Positions 10,388 to 19,508 of a DNA stretch of 64,000 bases are shown in pieces. The stretch is from CAWIJJ01 sp963836405 (lineage in GTDB: Bacteria > Acidobacteriota > Terriglobia > Bryobacterales > Bryobacteraceae), in assembly GCA_963836405.1 (NCBI GenBank), contig CAWIJL010000010.1, positions 310,001 through 374,000 on the forward strand. Direction: 5' to 3'. Every line of letters starts with the position of its first letter. Within the stretch, counting starts at the first letter, position 1. The position numbers were made by a program, and so were the translations under genes. Below the pieces are notes generated by a model. It was not told where the DNA came from and did no database searches. It saw only the letters and a list, made by a program, of their open reading frames with translations.

Positions 10388-10538
10388 ATGATAACCTCAC
10401 TGCCCCTCCGGAGTCGCCACTCAACGATCCCGAGTCGGTTCATGCTTCCGTTTCGCCTCTTATCGGCGTGATCCCGCACTCAACTCGAGGAATCTGAATT
10501 AACCTGCACGCTTGGGGCTCAGTGCGTCAAGTCTGGCC

Positions 10539-10544
10539 AGGAGG
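10539..10544 (+). promoter_or_regulatory. Ribosome binding site deciding a TTG start
   Basis: A perfect AGGAGG lies eight bases before TTG 10553; the next in-frame ATG (10571) would be 26 bases away, so TTG is the start of the TIGR03435 gene. Confidence 0.75.
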
Positions 10545-10552
10545 AACCTTTT

Positions 10553-11395
10553 TTGTCCATCCTCAAGTACATGATCTTTGTGGCATCTGCCTTGGCATAT
10601 GCCGAGACTGCACAGCATCCAGCGTTCGAAGTAGCATCAGTCAAGCCGTCACAATCTGCGGAACCGGCACGACTGACCTCCAATCCTGGAACCTGGTCTT
10701 GTACGAATTGCCGTCTCTTCGATCTATTCGGCCATGCCTACAAAGTCTTCGAATATCAGATCATTGCGCCGGAGTGGACCAAAACAGTCACGTTCGAGGT
10801 TATCGCGAAGCTGCCGCCGGGCATTGCGCCAGGGCCATTTGCCCTGCCTGTAGACGAAGATCCGTTCGCACTCATGATGCAAGGGCTTCTTGAGGAACGC
10901 TTCAAAATAACTGTACACCGCGAGAAGAGAGAGCTGCCCGTTTACGAGCTGATGGTCGCGAAGGGCGGCCACAAGTTGAAGGAGGTTCCGGAACCCGTAC
11001 CGGCCCTGCCCCCAGGACCGCCAGTGGATAAGGATGGGTTCCCGAATGTTCCAGGTGGCGACGGCATGAGGCTGCTTCGGGACCGTGGACGAATTCAATT
11101 CCAACGGCAATCAATGGTCAACGTTGCGCACTTCATTTCCACTCAGGTGGATCGCCCCGTGCTCAATGCAACGGGACTGAGCGGACGATACGCTCTGACG
11201 CTGTCTTGGTTCAGAGCACAACCTGCCACTGCACCACTCGGCACGGGGAGCGTTCCCGTTCCGAGTGAGCCGTCCCCTGGACCGACAATTTTCGAAGCGA
11301 TTCAGGATCAACTTGGGCTGAAACTTCAGCCGGCGAAGGCACCAATTGAAGTGGTCGTGATCGACCACGTCGAGAAGAAGCCGATTGAGAATTGA
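10553..11395 (+). CDS. TIGR03435-family acidobacterial protein
   Basis: A 280-residue secreted protein with the signature of the TIGR03435 family, a large paralogous family of unknown role in Solibacter-like acidobacteria. Family landmarks are HPAFEVASVKPS at the N-terminus, EERFKITVHREKRELPVYEL in the middle, PVLNATGLSGRYALTLSW, and the C-terminal block LGLKLQPAKAPIEVVVIDHVEK. A short signal peptide (IFVASALAYA) precedes. The start is TTG 10553, fixed by AGGAGG eight bases upstream. Its base composition is visibly less GC-rich than its neighbours. It lies between direct repeats and next to an IS66 remnant, which suggests recent insertion. Confidence 0.85.
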   Translation: MSILKYMIFVASALAYAETAQHPAFEVASVKPSQSAEPARLTSNPGTWSCTNCRLFDLFGHAYKVFEYQIIAPEWTKTVTFEVIAKLPPGIAPGPFALPVDEDPFALMMQGLLEERFKITVHREKRELPVYELMVAKGGHKLKEVPEPVPALPPGPPVDKDGFPNVPGGDGMRLLRDRGRIQFQRQSMVNVAHFISTQVDRPVLNATGLSGRYALTLSWFRAQPATAPLGTGSVPVPSEPSPGPTIFEAIQDQLGLKLQPAKAPIEVVVIDHVEKKPIEN

Positions 11396-11443
11396 GTAAG
11401 CGTCCTAAAGCGCGGTATTGAATCTGTGGTACCAGCGGCTCCT

Positions 11444-11620
11444 TTAACACTGGGCAGGAACATTCGCCGGCTTCCAGTTGTGGGGAAGCAACTCGCTCAG
11501 CCGGTTTTGGAGTGCGCCGGGATGCACGAGCACGTCCCGGAACCAGGCAAACGGCTCGACGTCGCACCGCTTGCAGCAGGCGATGAAGCTTCGCAACACC
11601 GCCGCGATCTTCCCGCCCTT
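11444..11620 (-). pseudogene. IS66-type transposase C-terminal remnant
   Basis: The minus strand encodes FIACCKRCDVEPFAWFRDVL followed by LSELLPHNWKP, which matches the C-terminal extension of IS66-family transposases (TnpC). Only about 58 codons survive before a stop at 11444; the catalytic DDE domain and the accessory genes tnpA/tnpB are absent. At 11620 the frame runs straight into an inverted scrap of the neighbouring secreted gene. This is a dead insertion-sequence fragment that marks past transposition here. Confidence 0.8.
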
Positions 11621-11679
11621 CCACCAGGCCGACGCGGGCGCGGGAGGGAGAGGCACCATGGCGAGACTTTCACCTGCCT
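11618..11679 (+). repeat. Inverted scrap of the secreted-protein gene
   Basis: These 62 bases match the reverse complement of 9938-9999 with two mismatches. The piece reads FHQADAGAGGRGTMARLSP on the plus strand, the same peptide as in the intact gene, but it is flipped relative to the direct repeat beside it and abuts the IS66 remnant. Confidence 0.85.
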
Positions 11680-11733
11680 TCCAAACGTGATATCGCGCTG
11701 TGCCGGGCGCAACCGGACATTCTTCGGTAGAGA

Positions 11734-12002
11734 CTGAAGCTTCCAGGTAACGGTGCAGTCCGTCTGGGCCGGTACGTGCCCGTGACCGGGTTGCCGAGAA
11801 ACAGGCCGTTGAAGTTCACCGAAGAAGTCCCCGCCACCGGCCTCGAAATCCAGGCGGCCGATACTGCCCACCGGAGCCGGCTTGCCGGCGATGGCGCTGA
11901 TGCCGGAGAGCTGAAATCTGTAAGCGCCTTAAATGTCCGCAGGCGCGCAGACATCGGCTATGGCTGGTAAGACCCCTGCCGCGCTACTGCCCGGCGGACG
12001 CG
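11734..12002 (-). pseudogene. Right repeat copy: decayed 5' part of the secreted-protein gene
   Basis: Bases 11734-11976 match 10060-10311 in the same orientation, with small deletions that break the frame. Bases 11977-12002 match 10362-10387. The start-codon region is deleted. The last part overlaps the S9 peptidase stop codon (11984-11986), so the repeat junction runs into a functional gene. Together with 11618-11679 and the IS66 remnant this accounts for the 588 bases between the TIGR03435 gene and the peptidase. Confidence 0.8.
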
Positions 12003-14920
12003 GCGGACGCGGCGGCCGGGGAAGCGCTGACGGGTTTCGAGAGTTCCTTCACCCGCTCTTCCAGGTGATCCTTCATTTTCAGCAGCGGTATCCCTTCCTC
12101 CATCCACTTGGGCGCTGGCTTGTCCATGAGGTAATGATCGAAGAACTCGCGCATGCGCACGGTGTAGTCCTTCATGTTTTCCGGTTTGCGGAGCCCGTGA
12201 TTCTCGCCCTTGTATTCGAGCATGATCACCGGTTTGCCGAGGCGGCGCAGGGTGTTGTAGTACTCGATCCCCTGGGTCTGGTCCACGGCGCCGTCCTTGT
12301 CGTTGTGCAGGATAATCAGCGGCGTCTTCACGTTTTTGGCGAAGAAGATGGGGGAGTTCCGAACGTAGGCCTCCTGGTTTTCGAAATAGCCGCCGGTGAA
12401 ACGGCCCTGGCTGCTTTCGAAGATGGCTTGGTTGGTGCCGCCGCTGTTGCGATACAGCAGGCTGTACATGCTCACCATGTCCGTAAGGGGCGCGCCCGCC
12501 ACGGCGGCCTTGAAGATGTCTGTCTGGGTGACCAGGAAGGCGGTCTGGTAGCCGCCCCAGGAATGGCCGTGCAGGCCGACGCGCTTTTCGTCGACGATTC
12601 CCGACGCCACGGCGGCCTTAACGGCGGGCACCACGCAGGCCACGGCGGAGCGGCCGGGGTCGTTGATCTTATACACGATGTCCGGCTGCAGAACGGCGTA
12701 GCCATTACTCGTGTAGAACGAGACACTAACTCCGTTGTAACTGGGCTGCGGGTAGTTATTCGCGCCCTGGGAGGTCTTCTCGTAGATTTCAACCACCATG
12801 GGGTAACGCTTCCCCGGCTCGTAGTTCGCGGGAAGAGTTAGGGAAGCCTGCAACTTATCGCCGTTCGCGCTTTTATAGTCGATGAGCCTCACGCCGCTGG
12901 TCCAGAGGAAGTCTTTTTGCTGCGGATTGGCGTCGGTGATGCGCTGCCCGCCGGCGAGAGCGGCATCGGCGAAGTAGTAATCCGGGTAATTCTGCGGTGT
13001 CTCCCGCGTGTAGACGTAAGTATCGGCGCGTTTGGCTTTGATCAACTGGCTGTAGGCGGCGTCTCCCCACTGGAGCACTTTCACTCCCGGCTTGCCCGGT
13101 TCGATCAGGCCGATTCCGCCTTTCTTCGTCCATTCCCCATACATCGAAACGTACATGGGGGAGGACGTGTCGATTCCGCGGTCTTCCGGGTTAAGGCGGA
13201 AGATGCGGCGGTAGCGGATCTTTTCCTTCTTACCGTTAACCGTGAGGTTCACGGCCGCGCCGCCGCGCGCGGGAACCATCCAGATGTCCCACCCGTCGCT
13301 CAGCAGCACACTGGAGCTGTCCTTGGACCAGCCGACAGGCGAGCGCGGCGGTTTTGGGACGTTGTGGTCGTCCTCGTCGTCCCAGAAATTCGTCTGGATC
13401 TTACTGGTCAGGTCGACCGATTTTCCTGCCGCAATATCGAACGCAGAGAAGGCGCCGTCGTTGTAGTGCAGCAGGCGCGTGCCGTCGGGCGAAGCGCCCA
13501 TCACCCAGCGGGCCTTACCCAGCGCGAGCTTGCGTTCGCCGGTGGCGGGATCGATGGTGTAGACGTCCTGGAACCGGCGGCCGCTCAGATTGGCTTCCAG
13601 TTCGTATTCCCGCACATCGGCGCCGACGGCGAATTTCTGCTCGGCGCCAAGGCTCACCTGGCGGACGCCCTCATCGGCGAGACGGATGAATTTCTTCTCC
13701 GCGGGCTGGTAGACGGCGGCGTAGCTGAAATTGCGGTCGCTGGTTTCCTGCACCTGTTGCATGGATTGCAGGCGCGGATCTTTGTAATGCCAGAGGACGA
13801 GGTCGGGTTTCGGGTCGTCGGCGGCAGCGGCGGGGGGCGCGGCGGGCGGAGCGGCGGGCGTGCCCTCCTTCTTTTCGCCTTCGGGCGCCTTTTTGGCCTT
13901 CACTTCGCGGATGCCGAACATCAATGACGAGAGGTCTTCGCGCCAGGCGGCGGGCCGCGTCGAGGCGACCGTCATGCCGGCGGGGAAGCTCTTGTCGTCC
14001 TTGGGGTCGAAGACAATCTTGGCGGGCGGGGCGGAGGCGGTGAAGTCCTTAAACGCGACTACGCTGTACACCTTGTCCTCGAACGCCTTATCGTCCACGC
14101 CGCGGAGGGCTGTAAGCCCGTCGCCCTTCTCAGTCCAGTTGAGGCTGCGGTAGTTGGCCTTGGCGTGATCGAGCGGGAGCACCACGCCGCTGGTCGTACT
14201 GCGCAGCGAAACGCCGTTGCCTGCCTTATCCTGCGCGTCCACCACCCAGGCGAGCCAGTCGCCGGGCTTATTGAAAGAGAATTCGGAAACATTGCCGACG
14301 TTGAGCTCGTCGCCGGTGGCTAGGTCGTACAGGATGAGGTCGGAGCCGGTGGGCCGGTCCGGCGGGGTGGCGGGGCCGCTTCCGGCGGCGGGTGCGGGCG
14401 CGGGCGCGGAAGGAGCCGCAGCGCCGTAGCGGTGCAGCGCGAGCACGGTCGATTTTTCGCCGGAGAAGGCAAAGCGGCGGGTGCGCTCGAACTCGGTCTT
14501 CTTACCGGTGGCGAGTTCCACCAGCACCACTTTCGTTTCCAGCGGGCGGCGGTTCTTCTTCAGCTGTTTCGCCTCTTTCTCGGTTGGGTAGACGGAGAAG
14601 GCCGCCCAGCGCGAGTCGTCCGAAATGCCGAGGCTCGCTCCCAAGGAGGGCACGGGCGCCGCAGTCGCGCCAGAGGGCGCAGTGGAGCCCGGATCGCCGA
14701 TCGGGAAACGCAGATCCTTGCCCGTCTTCAGATTTCGGATCACCACTTCGGCATCGCCCTCGGCGGGCGCGAGGCGGTAGGCAAACCACTCCCCGCTGGC
14801 CGACAAGGCCGGCGTGCCGATGCGCTTCCAGGAGACCAGATCGGTCAGTTGCAGTGGGCCCGGCGCCTGGCCGAACGCCAGGAACGTGATACAAACGACA
14901 AGCAAGTGGCGCAACTTCAT
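11984..14920 (-). CDS. S9 family peptidase (prolyl-oligopeptidase type), secreted
   Basis: A 978-residue serine peptidase. Residues 1-17 (MKLRHLLVVCITFLAFG) are a signal peptide, the long middle part should form the beta-propeller, and the C-terminal alpha/beta-hydrolase domain carries the triad: nucleophile Ser787 in GLHGHSWGGYQ, Asp near residue 875 in HNDKDGAVD, and His908 in GENHGLR. The family cleaves short peptides in the periplasm. Low-complexity Ala/Pro stretches (around residues 145-165 and 365-380, and SASPAAASAASAG at the end) are inserted. The stop lies inside the repeat shared with 10362-10387. It diverges from the decayed permease at 14986. Confidence 0.92.
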   Translation of the reverse strand: MKLRHLLVVCITFLAFGQAPGPLQLTDLVSWKRIGTPALSASGEWFAYRLAPAEGDAEVVIRNLKTGKDLRFPIGDPGSTAPSGATAAPVPSLGASLGISDDSRWAAFSVYPTEKEAKQLKKNRRPLETKVVLVELATGKKTEFERTRRFAFSGEKSTVLALHRYGAAAPSAPAPAPAAGSGPATPPDRPTGSDLILYDLATGDELNVGNVSEFSFNKPGDWLAWVVDAQDKAGNGVSLRSTTSGVVLPLDHAKANYRSLNWTEKGDGLTALRGVDDKAFEDKVYSVVAFKDFTASAPPAKIVFDPKDDKSFPAGMTVASTRPAAWREDLSSLMFGIREVKAKKAPEGEKKEGTPAAPPAAPPAAAADDPKPDLVLWHYKDPRLQSMQQVQETSDRNFSYAAVYQPAEKKFIRLADEGVRQVSLGAEQKFAVGADVREYELEANLSGRRFQDVYTIDPATGERKLALGKARWVMGASPDGTRLLHYNDGAFSAFDIAAGKSVDLTSKIQTNFWDDEDDHNVPKPPRSPVGWSKDSSSVLLSDGWDIWMVPARGGAAVNLTVNGKKEKIRYRRIFRLNPEDRGIDTSSPMYVSMYGEWTKKGGIGLIEPGKPGVKVLQWGDAAYSQLIKAKRADTYVYTRETPQNYPDYYFADAALAGGQRITDANPQQKDFLWTSGVRLIDYKSANGDKLQASLTLPANYEPGKRYPMVVEIYEKTSQGANNYPQPSYNGVSVSFYTSNGYAVLQPDIVYKINDPGRSAVACVVPAVKAAVASGIVDEKRVGLHGHSWGGYQTAFLVTQTDIFKAAVAGAPLTDMVSMYSLLYRNSGGTNQAIFESSQGRFTGGYFENQEAYVRNSPIFFAKNVKTPLIILHNDKDGAVDQTQGIEYYNTLRRLGKPVIMLEYKGENHGLRKPENMKDYTVRMREFFDHYLMDKPAPKWMEEGIPLLKMKDHLEERVKELSKPVSASPAAASAASAGQ

Positions 14921-14985
14921 AGCGGACGTATCGTAACATAATGCCCACAGCCTGACTGTCCGGCTCGTCGGGCGTCTGACAGCTC

Positions 14986-17186
14986 ATGCGCTCGCTTGCT
15001 CACGATTTGCGCTGCTCGGAATCGGCGCCAATTCCGCGGTGTTCAGCGTGGTGGATGCGGCCCTGCTGCGGCCGCTGCCCTTCCGCCAGCCGGACCAGCT
15101 AACGGCGCTGCTGGGAGCATCCGCCGGGCCACGAACGGAATCGCGTCTCCCCGCTGAATTTTCTGGACTGGCACGACGAAAACGACGTCTTCACTTCGCT
15201 GGCGGCCTATGCCGGCGGGAATCGTACGCTGAAGACAAGCGGCGGCGTGGAGCAGATTCCCGGGCAGGCGGTAACCAGCGAGTTCTTCGACGTGTTCGGG
15301 CTGCGTCCCGTGGCGGGCCGCTTCTTCCGCGCGGACGATCTCAAAAGCGGAGCCCGCCTGGTGGTGCTGAGCGAGCGCATCTGGCGCGAACGGTTCGGCG
15401 CCGACCCGAAACTGGTGGGCGGAACGCTCCAACTGGACGGTGACGCGTACACGGTGGCGGGCATCGCGCCGGGCCGATTCCGCATGTTCTGGGACGCGGA
15501 CCTGTGGACGCTCTACGTGCTGCGGCGGAGTCCGGAGCAGCGGCGCATGCACTACCTGGGGGTGATCGGGCGGCGCAAGCCCGGCGTTTCGATGGAACGC
15601 GCGCAGTCGGCCATGAACGCGATTGCGGCCCACATCGCCGAAATCGCGCCCGACACGAATAAGGGCTGGGGTATCACGGTGGAACCGCTGCGCGAGTCGC
15701 TGGTGGGGCGGGAGCTGCGGACCACGACGCTGGTGCTGGCGGCGGTAGTGGGATTCGTGTTGCTGATGGCGTGCGCCAACGTGGCCAACCTGATGCTGGC
15801 GCGTGCCACGCGGCGCGCACGCGAAATGGCGGTGCGGGTCTCGCTGGGCGCGGGACAGGCACGGATCGTGCGGCAGTTGCTGACCGAGAGCCTGGTGCTG
15901 GCGTGCCTGGGCGGCGCGCTGGCCCTGGTGTTCGCGTGGAGCATAATCCGGGCGGCGCCCGCGCTGCTGCCGGAGGGCACGCTGCCGCTCGGGCTGGAGC
16001 TGGAACTCGATTGGCGGGTAGCCGGTTTCGCGGCGGCGGACGGGGAGCCACGGCGTCCAATTCGAAGCTGCTGAGCGGCCTCGCCATGACGGAGATTGCG
16101 GTGGCGGTGATGCTGGTGGCCGGGGCGGGCCTGTTTCTGAGAACGTTGGAACGGTTGAACGCGGTCGATCCCGGTTTTCATGCAGGCCAGGTGCTCACCA
16201 TGCAGGTGGTGCTTCCGTTCGGCCGGTACGACCAACAAAAAGCGGGCGCCTTTTACGACCGGGTGCAGCGCGAGGTGGAATCGGCGCCGGGCGTGGTCTC
16301 GGCTTCGTTCGGAGGAAGCCTGCCGTTGGCGGGCTGGGATATCGGGCAGGGCTTCGAAGTGGTGGGCGAGCCGCCGGAGGAGGAGAGCCGCCGTCCGGCC
16401 GCACACTACCAGATTGTCGGGGCGCGCTATTTCGAAACTCTTGGCATTCCGCTGGAGGCGGGCCGGACCTTCGACGCGCGCGATACGGCGCGGAGCGCAC
16501 CGGTAGCCATCGTCAACCACGAGTTCGCGCGGCGGTACCTCGAGAACCGGCGACCGCTGGGAGCGAGGATCCGCGTGCAGGCGATGGACTCGCGCGGCCC
16601 GATTCCGGTGGAGCGCGAAATAGTGGGCGTTTCGGGGCAGGTGCGGGTGGAAGGATTGGGAGAGACGCGGAAAACGCGGTGGACGTTTTCGGCGCTGGCC
16701 GCCGCGAAGCAGGCCGTCGCGCATGCCGACAGGGAGATCGCGGTGACGCAGGTCCGTACCATGGACGAAATCACATACAGGTCGGCGGCACGGCCGCGCT
16801 TCCGGGCGCGCATGCTGGGCGGGTTCGCGCTGGGCGCGCTACTTCTGGCAGGAGTGGGGGTGTTCGGCGTGCTGGCCTTTTCGGTGACCCAGCGGACGCG
16901 CGAATTCGGCATCCGCATGGCGCTGGGCGCGCGCATGGGCAACGTGCTGCGCATGGTCCTGTTGCACGGCATCCGGATTGCGGCGGGCGGCGTGGCGCTG
17001 GGGATTGCCGGGGCGATGGCGCTGGCGGGGGCGGCGGGAGCGCTGTTGTTCGGAGTGGAGCCGATCGATCCGGTTTCCTTCGGCTCGGCCGCGGCGGTGC
17101 TGGCGCTGGTGGCTGTGGCGGCCGCCGCCTGGCCCGCTTGGCGCGCCTCCCGGGTGGACCCCGCAATTGCTCTCCGCGAAGAGTAA
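14986..17186 (+). pseudogene. Decayed FtsX/MacB-like orphan permease (ADOP family)
   Basis: The gene can be followed over its whole length but in three frames. ATG 14986 gives MRSLAHDLR, then about 70 bases are missing and the frame jumps near 15012 to LGIGANSAVFSVVDAALLRP. A second shift near 15110-15130 leads into HERNRVSPLNFLDWHDEND. A third deletion near 16035, which should hold a membrane segment, links DWRVAGFAAA to GATASNSKLLSGLAMTEIAV. The C-terminus ends canonically (SRVDPAIALREE). Family members have two MacB periplasmic domains and duplicated FtsX cores, about 800 residues. Because pieces of membrane helices are missing, this is a real pseudogene rather than base-calling noise. Confidence 0.88.
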
Positions 17187-17249
17187 TACGGGCTTCCCAC
17201 GGCCGCGTTTCCTTAGTAATCTTGATGGCAGCACGGGGGAGCTGAAAAC

Positions 17250-17459
17250 ATGATTCGTGCCAGCGAAGCCAAAGTCGAGTGGAACGAAGGTAAGAAGCAG
17301 TGGCAGGTGGTCATTCAGGTCGGCGCCGAGGTGATCCGCCGGTCCTGTCCCAAGAGCCCGCATGAGGCGCCGGATGCGGACCTCCGCGCGGTGGCGGTGG
17401 AGACGGCCAAGGACGAGGGCTACGACGTCGACGCCGCGCAAGTCCTCATCGAGCGTTAG
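17250..17459 (+). CDS. Small conserved-looking hypothetical protein (69 aa)
   Basis: A compact 69-residue cytoplasmic protein beginning MIRASEAKVEWNEGKKQWQV, with an apparent beta-beta-alpha pattern and an acidic C-terminus. GGGGGAG sits about ten bases before the ATG, a good ribosome binding site. Its stop overlaps the convergent pcaG stop region by four bases. I do not recognise the family; coding potential rests on the RBS and the balanced, non-repetitive composition. Confidence 0.6.
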   Translation: MIRASEAKVEWNEGKKQWQVVIQVGAEVIRRSCPKSPHEAPDADLRAVAVETAKDEGYDVDAAQVLIER

Positions 17460-18031
17460 AGGTCGAAGAAGACGGTCTCGTTTTCGCCTTGCAGGCGAAT
17501 GACGAACTGCCAGGTATCGGGCCGGTCCCGTGCGCGGTCTGCGAGCAGGGTGGCGCGCCGATCTTCCGGTACGAGGGCCAGAATGGGGTCTTCGCCGTTG
17601 GCCGGCTCGCCCGCGAAGTAGACCCGGGTGTAGAGGTGTTTGAGCAGGCCGCGCGCAAAGAGCACGACGTTGATGTGCGGCGCCTGAAGCTCGCCGTCCG
17701 GACCCGGAACGCGGCCCGGCTTCACGGTTTCGAAAACGCAAACGCCGGCGCCGCTGGTTTCGAGGCGCCCGAAGCCGCGGAACTCCGGGTCGGCCTCGCC
17801 GCAGCGGGGGTCCAGGGAATGCGCATAGCAGCCGCCCGCGTCCGCCTGCCACAGCTCGATCATGGCATCGCCGGGGGCGGGCTCACCTTCTCCATCCAGG
17901 ACGCGAAACTCGAGGCGGATGCGCTCGCCGGCGGCGCCCGCGCACGCCAGCACTCCGAGCGAAGCATTGGCGGTCAGGCCGAAATTGAAGAACGGCCCGA
18001 CGGTTTGGGAAGCGCTGGGAATGCGGCTCAT
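17456..18031 (-). CDS. pcaG: Protocatechuate 3,4-dioxygenase alpha subunit
   Basis: A 191-residue intradiol-dioxygenase fold protein. SQTVGPFFNFGL, IELWQADAGGCYAH, FRGFGRLETSGAGVCVFETVKPG, APHINVVLFARGLLKHLYTR (read in order) match PcaG. The alpha subunit contributes to the active-site cleft while iron is bound by the beta subunit. The enzyme opens protocatechuate between C3 and C4 to 3-carboxy-cis,cis-muconate. The start overlaps the pcaH stop by four bases (ATGA), so the subunits are translationally coupled at the end of the pcaI-J-H-G operon. Confidence 0.95.
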   Translation of the reverse strand: MSRIPSASQTVGPFFNFGLTANASLGVLACAGAAGERIRLEFRVLDGEGEPAPGDAMIELWQADAGGCYAHSLDPRCGEADPEFRGFGRLETSGAGVCVFETVKPGRVPGPDGELQAPHINVVLFARGLLKHLYTRVYFAGEPANGEDPILALVPEDRRATLLADRARDRPDTWQFVIRLQGENETVFFDL

Positions 18032-18732
18032 CGCCCGGGCTCCTCAAAGGGTGTGGAGCGGCGGCCGCGCAGCACGATGTCGAAGCGGTAGCCGAGGGCC
18101 CACTCGGGGCGGGTGATGGAGAGGTCAAAGGAAGAAACCAGGCGCTCGCGCGCGTCCGCGTCGGGGATGCTGCCGAGAATCGGGTCGAGGGGGAGCAGCG
18201 GGTCGCCGGGGAAATACATCTGGGTGGCCAGGCGGGTGACGAAGGCGGGGCCGAACAGCGAGAAGTGGATGTGCGCGGGACGCCAGGCGTTTTCGTGATT
18301 GCGCCAGGGGTAGGCGCCCGGCTTGATGGAGGTGAAGCGGTACTCGCCGGAGGGGCCGGTGACGATGCGCCCCGCGCCGAGGAAATTGGGGTCGAGCGGG
18401 GCGGGATGGTTGTCGCGGGAGTGCAGGTAGCGGCCGGCGGCGTTGGCCTGCCAGACCTCCACCAGCGCCCCGGGCACGCCGCGGCCGTCTTCGTCGAGCA
18501 CCCGGCCTTCCACAATGATGCGCTCGCCCTGTGGCGGATCGGCGAAGTGGCGGGTGAGATCGTCGTCGGTTTCGCCGATGGGGTTGTGACCGTAGACGGG
18601 CCCGGTCAGTTCGCTCAATGTGTGGGGCAGCGCGATGAGCGGGCGCCGGGGCGAACGGCGCGCGGTCACGCGGTAGGGCTCATGCAGGTATTCCGGCTGG
18701 CTGCCGGGCGGAACGCGAGGATACTCCATCAT
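18028..18732 (-). CDS. pcaH: Protocatechuate 3,4-dioxygenase beta subunit
   Basis: A 234-residue subunit with the full iron-ligand set: Tyr102 (GRYLHSRDN), Tyr141 (GAYPW), His154 and His156 (WRPAHIHFS). The 39-, 13- and 2-residue spacings are those of known PcaH proteins. The N-terminal YRVTARRSPRRPLIALPHTL region is also typical. It binds the catalytic non-haem Fe(III) and, with PcaG, cleaves the protocatechuate ring. The ATG at 18732 overlaps the pcaJ stop (ATGA); a second Met codon follows directly. Confidence 0.96.
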   Translation of the reverse strand: MMEYPRVPPGSQPEYLHEPYRVTARRSPRRPLIALPHTLSELTGPVYGHNPIGETDDDLTRHFADPPQGERIIVEGRVLDEDGRGVPGALVEVWQANAAGRYLHSRDNHPAPLDPNFLGAGRIVTGPSGEYRFTSIKPGAYPWRNHENAWRPAHIHFSLFGPAFVTRLATQMYFPGDPLLPLDPILGSIPDADARERLVSSFDLSITRPEWALGYRFDIVLRGRRSTPFEEPGR

Positions 18733-19508
18733 TCGTTTGCTCCCGATGTGCCGTGGGCCCGCGCGGTGCGCGCGTGCAGGTCGCGCAGTGTTTCGAGTTC
18801 GGCCGGCGTGGGCGGCGGGGTTTCTTCAACCCGGCCGGCGAAGCGGACTTCCCAGCCGGTGTTCCGGCGAACCTGGTCCCGCGTAATGCCGGGGTGCAGG
18901 CTGTTGACGGTCATTTCATTCGATTCGGGGTCCGGCCGGAAGACGCAGAGGTCGGTCACCAGCAGGGTGGGGCCGCTGGTGCGGATGCCGAGGGAGTGGC
19001 GCTCGCGGCCGGTGCGGCCGTGGCCGAGGGTGGTGAGAAAATCGAGCTGCCCGACGAAGCCGCGGATGCCGTGACGCATGACGATGAAAATCTGGCCGCA
19101 CCCGGTGGCGATTTCGGTGGCGCCGCCGCTGCCGGGCAGGCGGACTTTGGGCCGGGCATAATCGCCGATCACTGTGCTGTTGAGATTGCCGAAGCGATCC
19201 ACCTGCGCGCCGCCGAGGAAGCCCACGGTGATGCGGCCGCCCTGAAGCCAGTAGCGGAAGATCTCGGGAACGGGCACGGTGGTGAGGGCGGTGTCGCAGA
19301 GTTCGCCGTCGCCAATGGAGAGCGGCAGGACGTCGGGGCGCGTGGCCAGAGTGCCGGATTCGTAGATAAGGCGGAGGCGCGGCGCGTGGGTGAGACGGGC
19401 GAGATTGCAGGCGGCGGAAGGCAGTCCGATGCCGACGAAGCAGACGTCGTCGTTGCCGAGCGCGCGGGCCGCGGCGATGGTCATCATCTCGGTGGACGTG
19501 CAGTTCAT
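18729..19508 (-). CDS. pcaJ: CoA-transferase beta subunit, probable 3-oxoadipate CoA-transferase (CatJ type)
   Basis: A 259-residue family I CoA-transferase beta subunit of the glutaconate-CoA-transferase/CatJ type, which is longer than the Pseudomonas putida PcaJ type. VGIGLPSAACNLARLTHAP and LIYESGTLATRP are typical; the Glu in the ESG motif is the likely catalytic residue that forms the CoA thioester. Substrate assignment to 3-oxoadipate (succinyl-CoA donor) comes from the operon with pcaGH; sequence alone would also allow glutaconate- or IpdAB-like substrates. Start ATG 19508 overlaps the pcaI stop (ATGA). The frame stays open upstream, but only by chance across pcaI. Confidence 0.85.
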   Translation of the reverse strand: MNCTSTEMMTIAAARALGNDDVCFVGIGLPSAACNLARLTHAPRLRLIYESGTLATRPDVLPLSIGDGELCDTALTTVPVPEIFRYWLQGGRITVGFLGGAQVDRFGNLNSTVIGDYARPKVRLPGSGGATEIATGCGQIFIVMRHGIRGFVGQLDFLTTLGHGRTGRERHSLGIRTSGPTLLVTDLCVFRPDPESNEMTVNSLHPGITRDQVRRNTGWEVRFAGRVEETPPPTPAELETLRDLHARTARAHGTSGANE

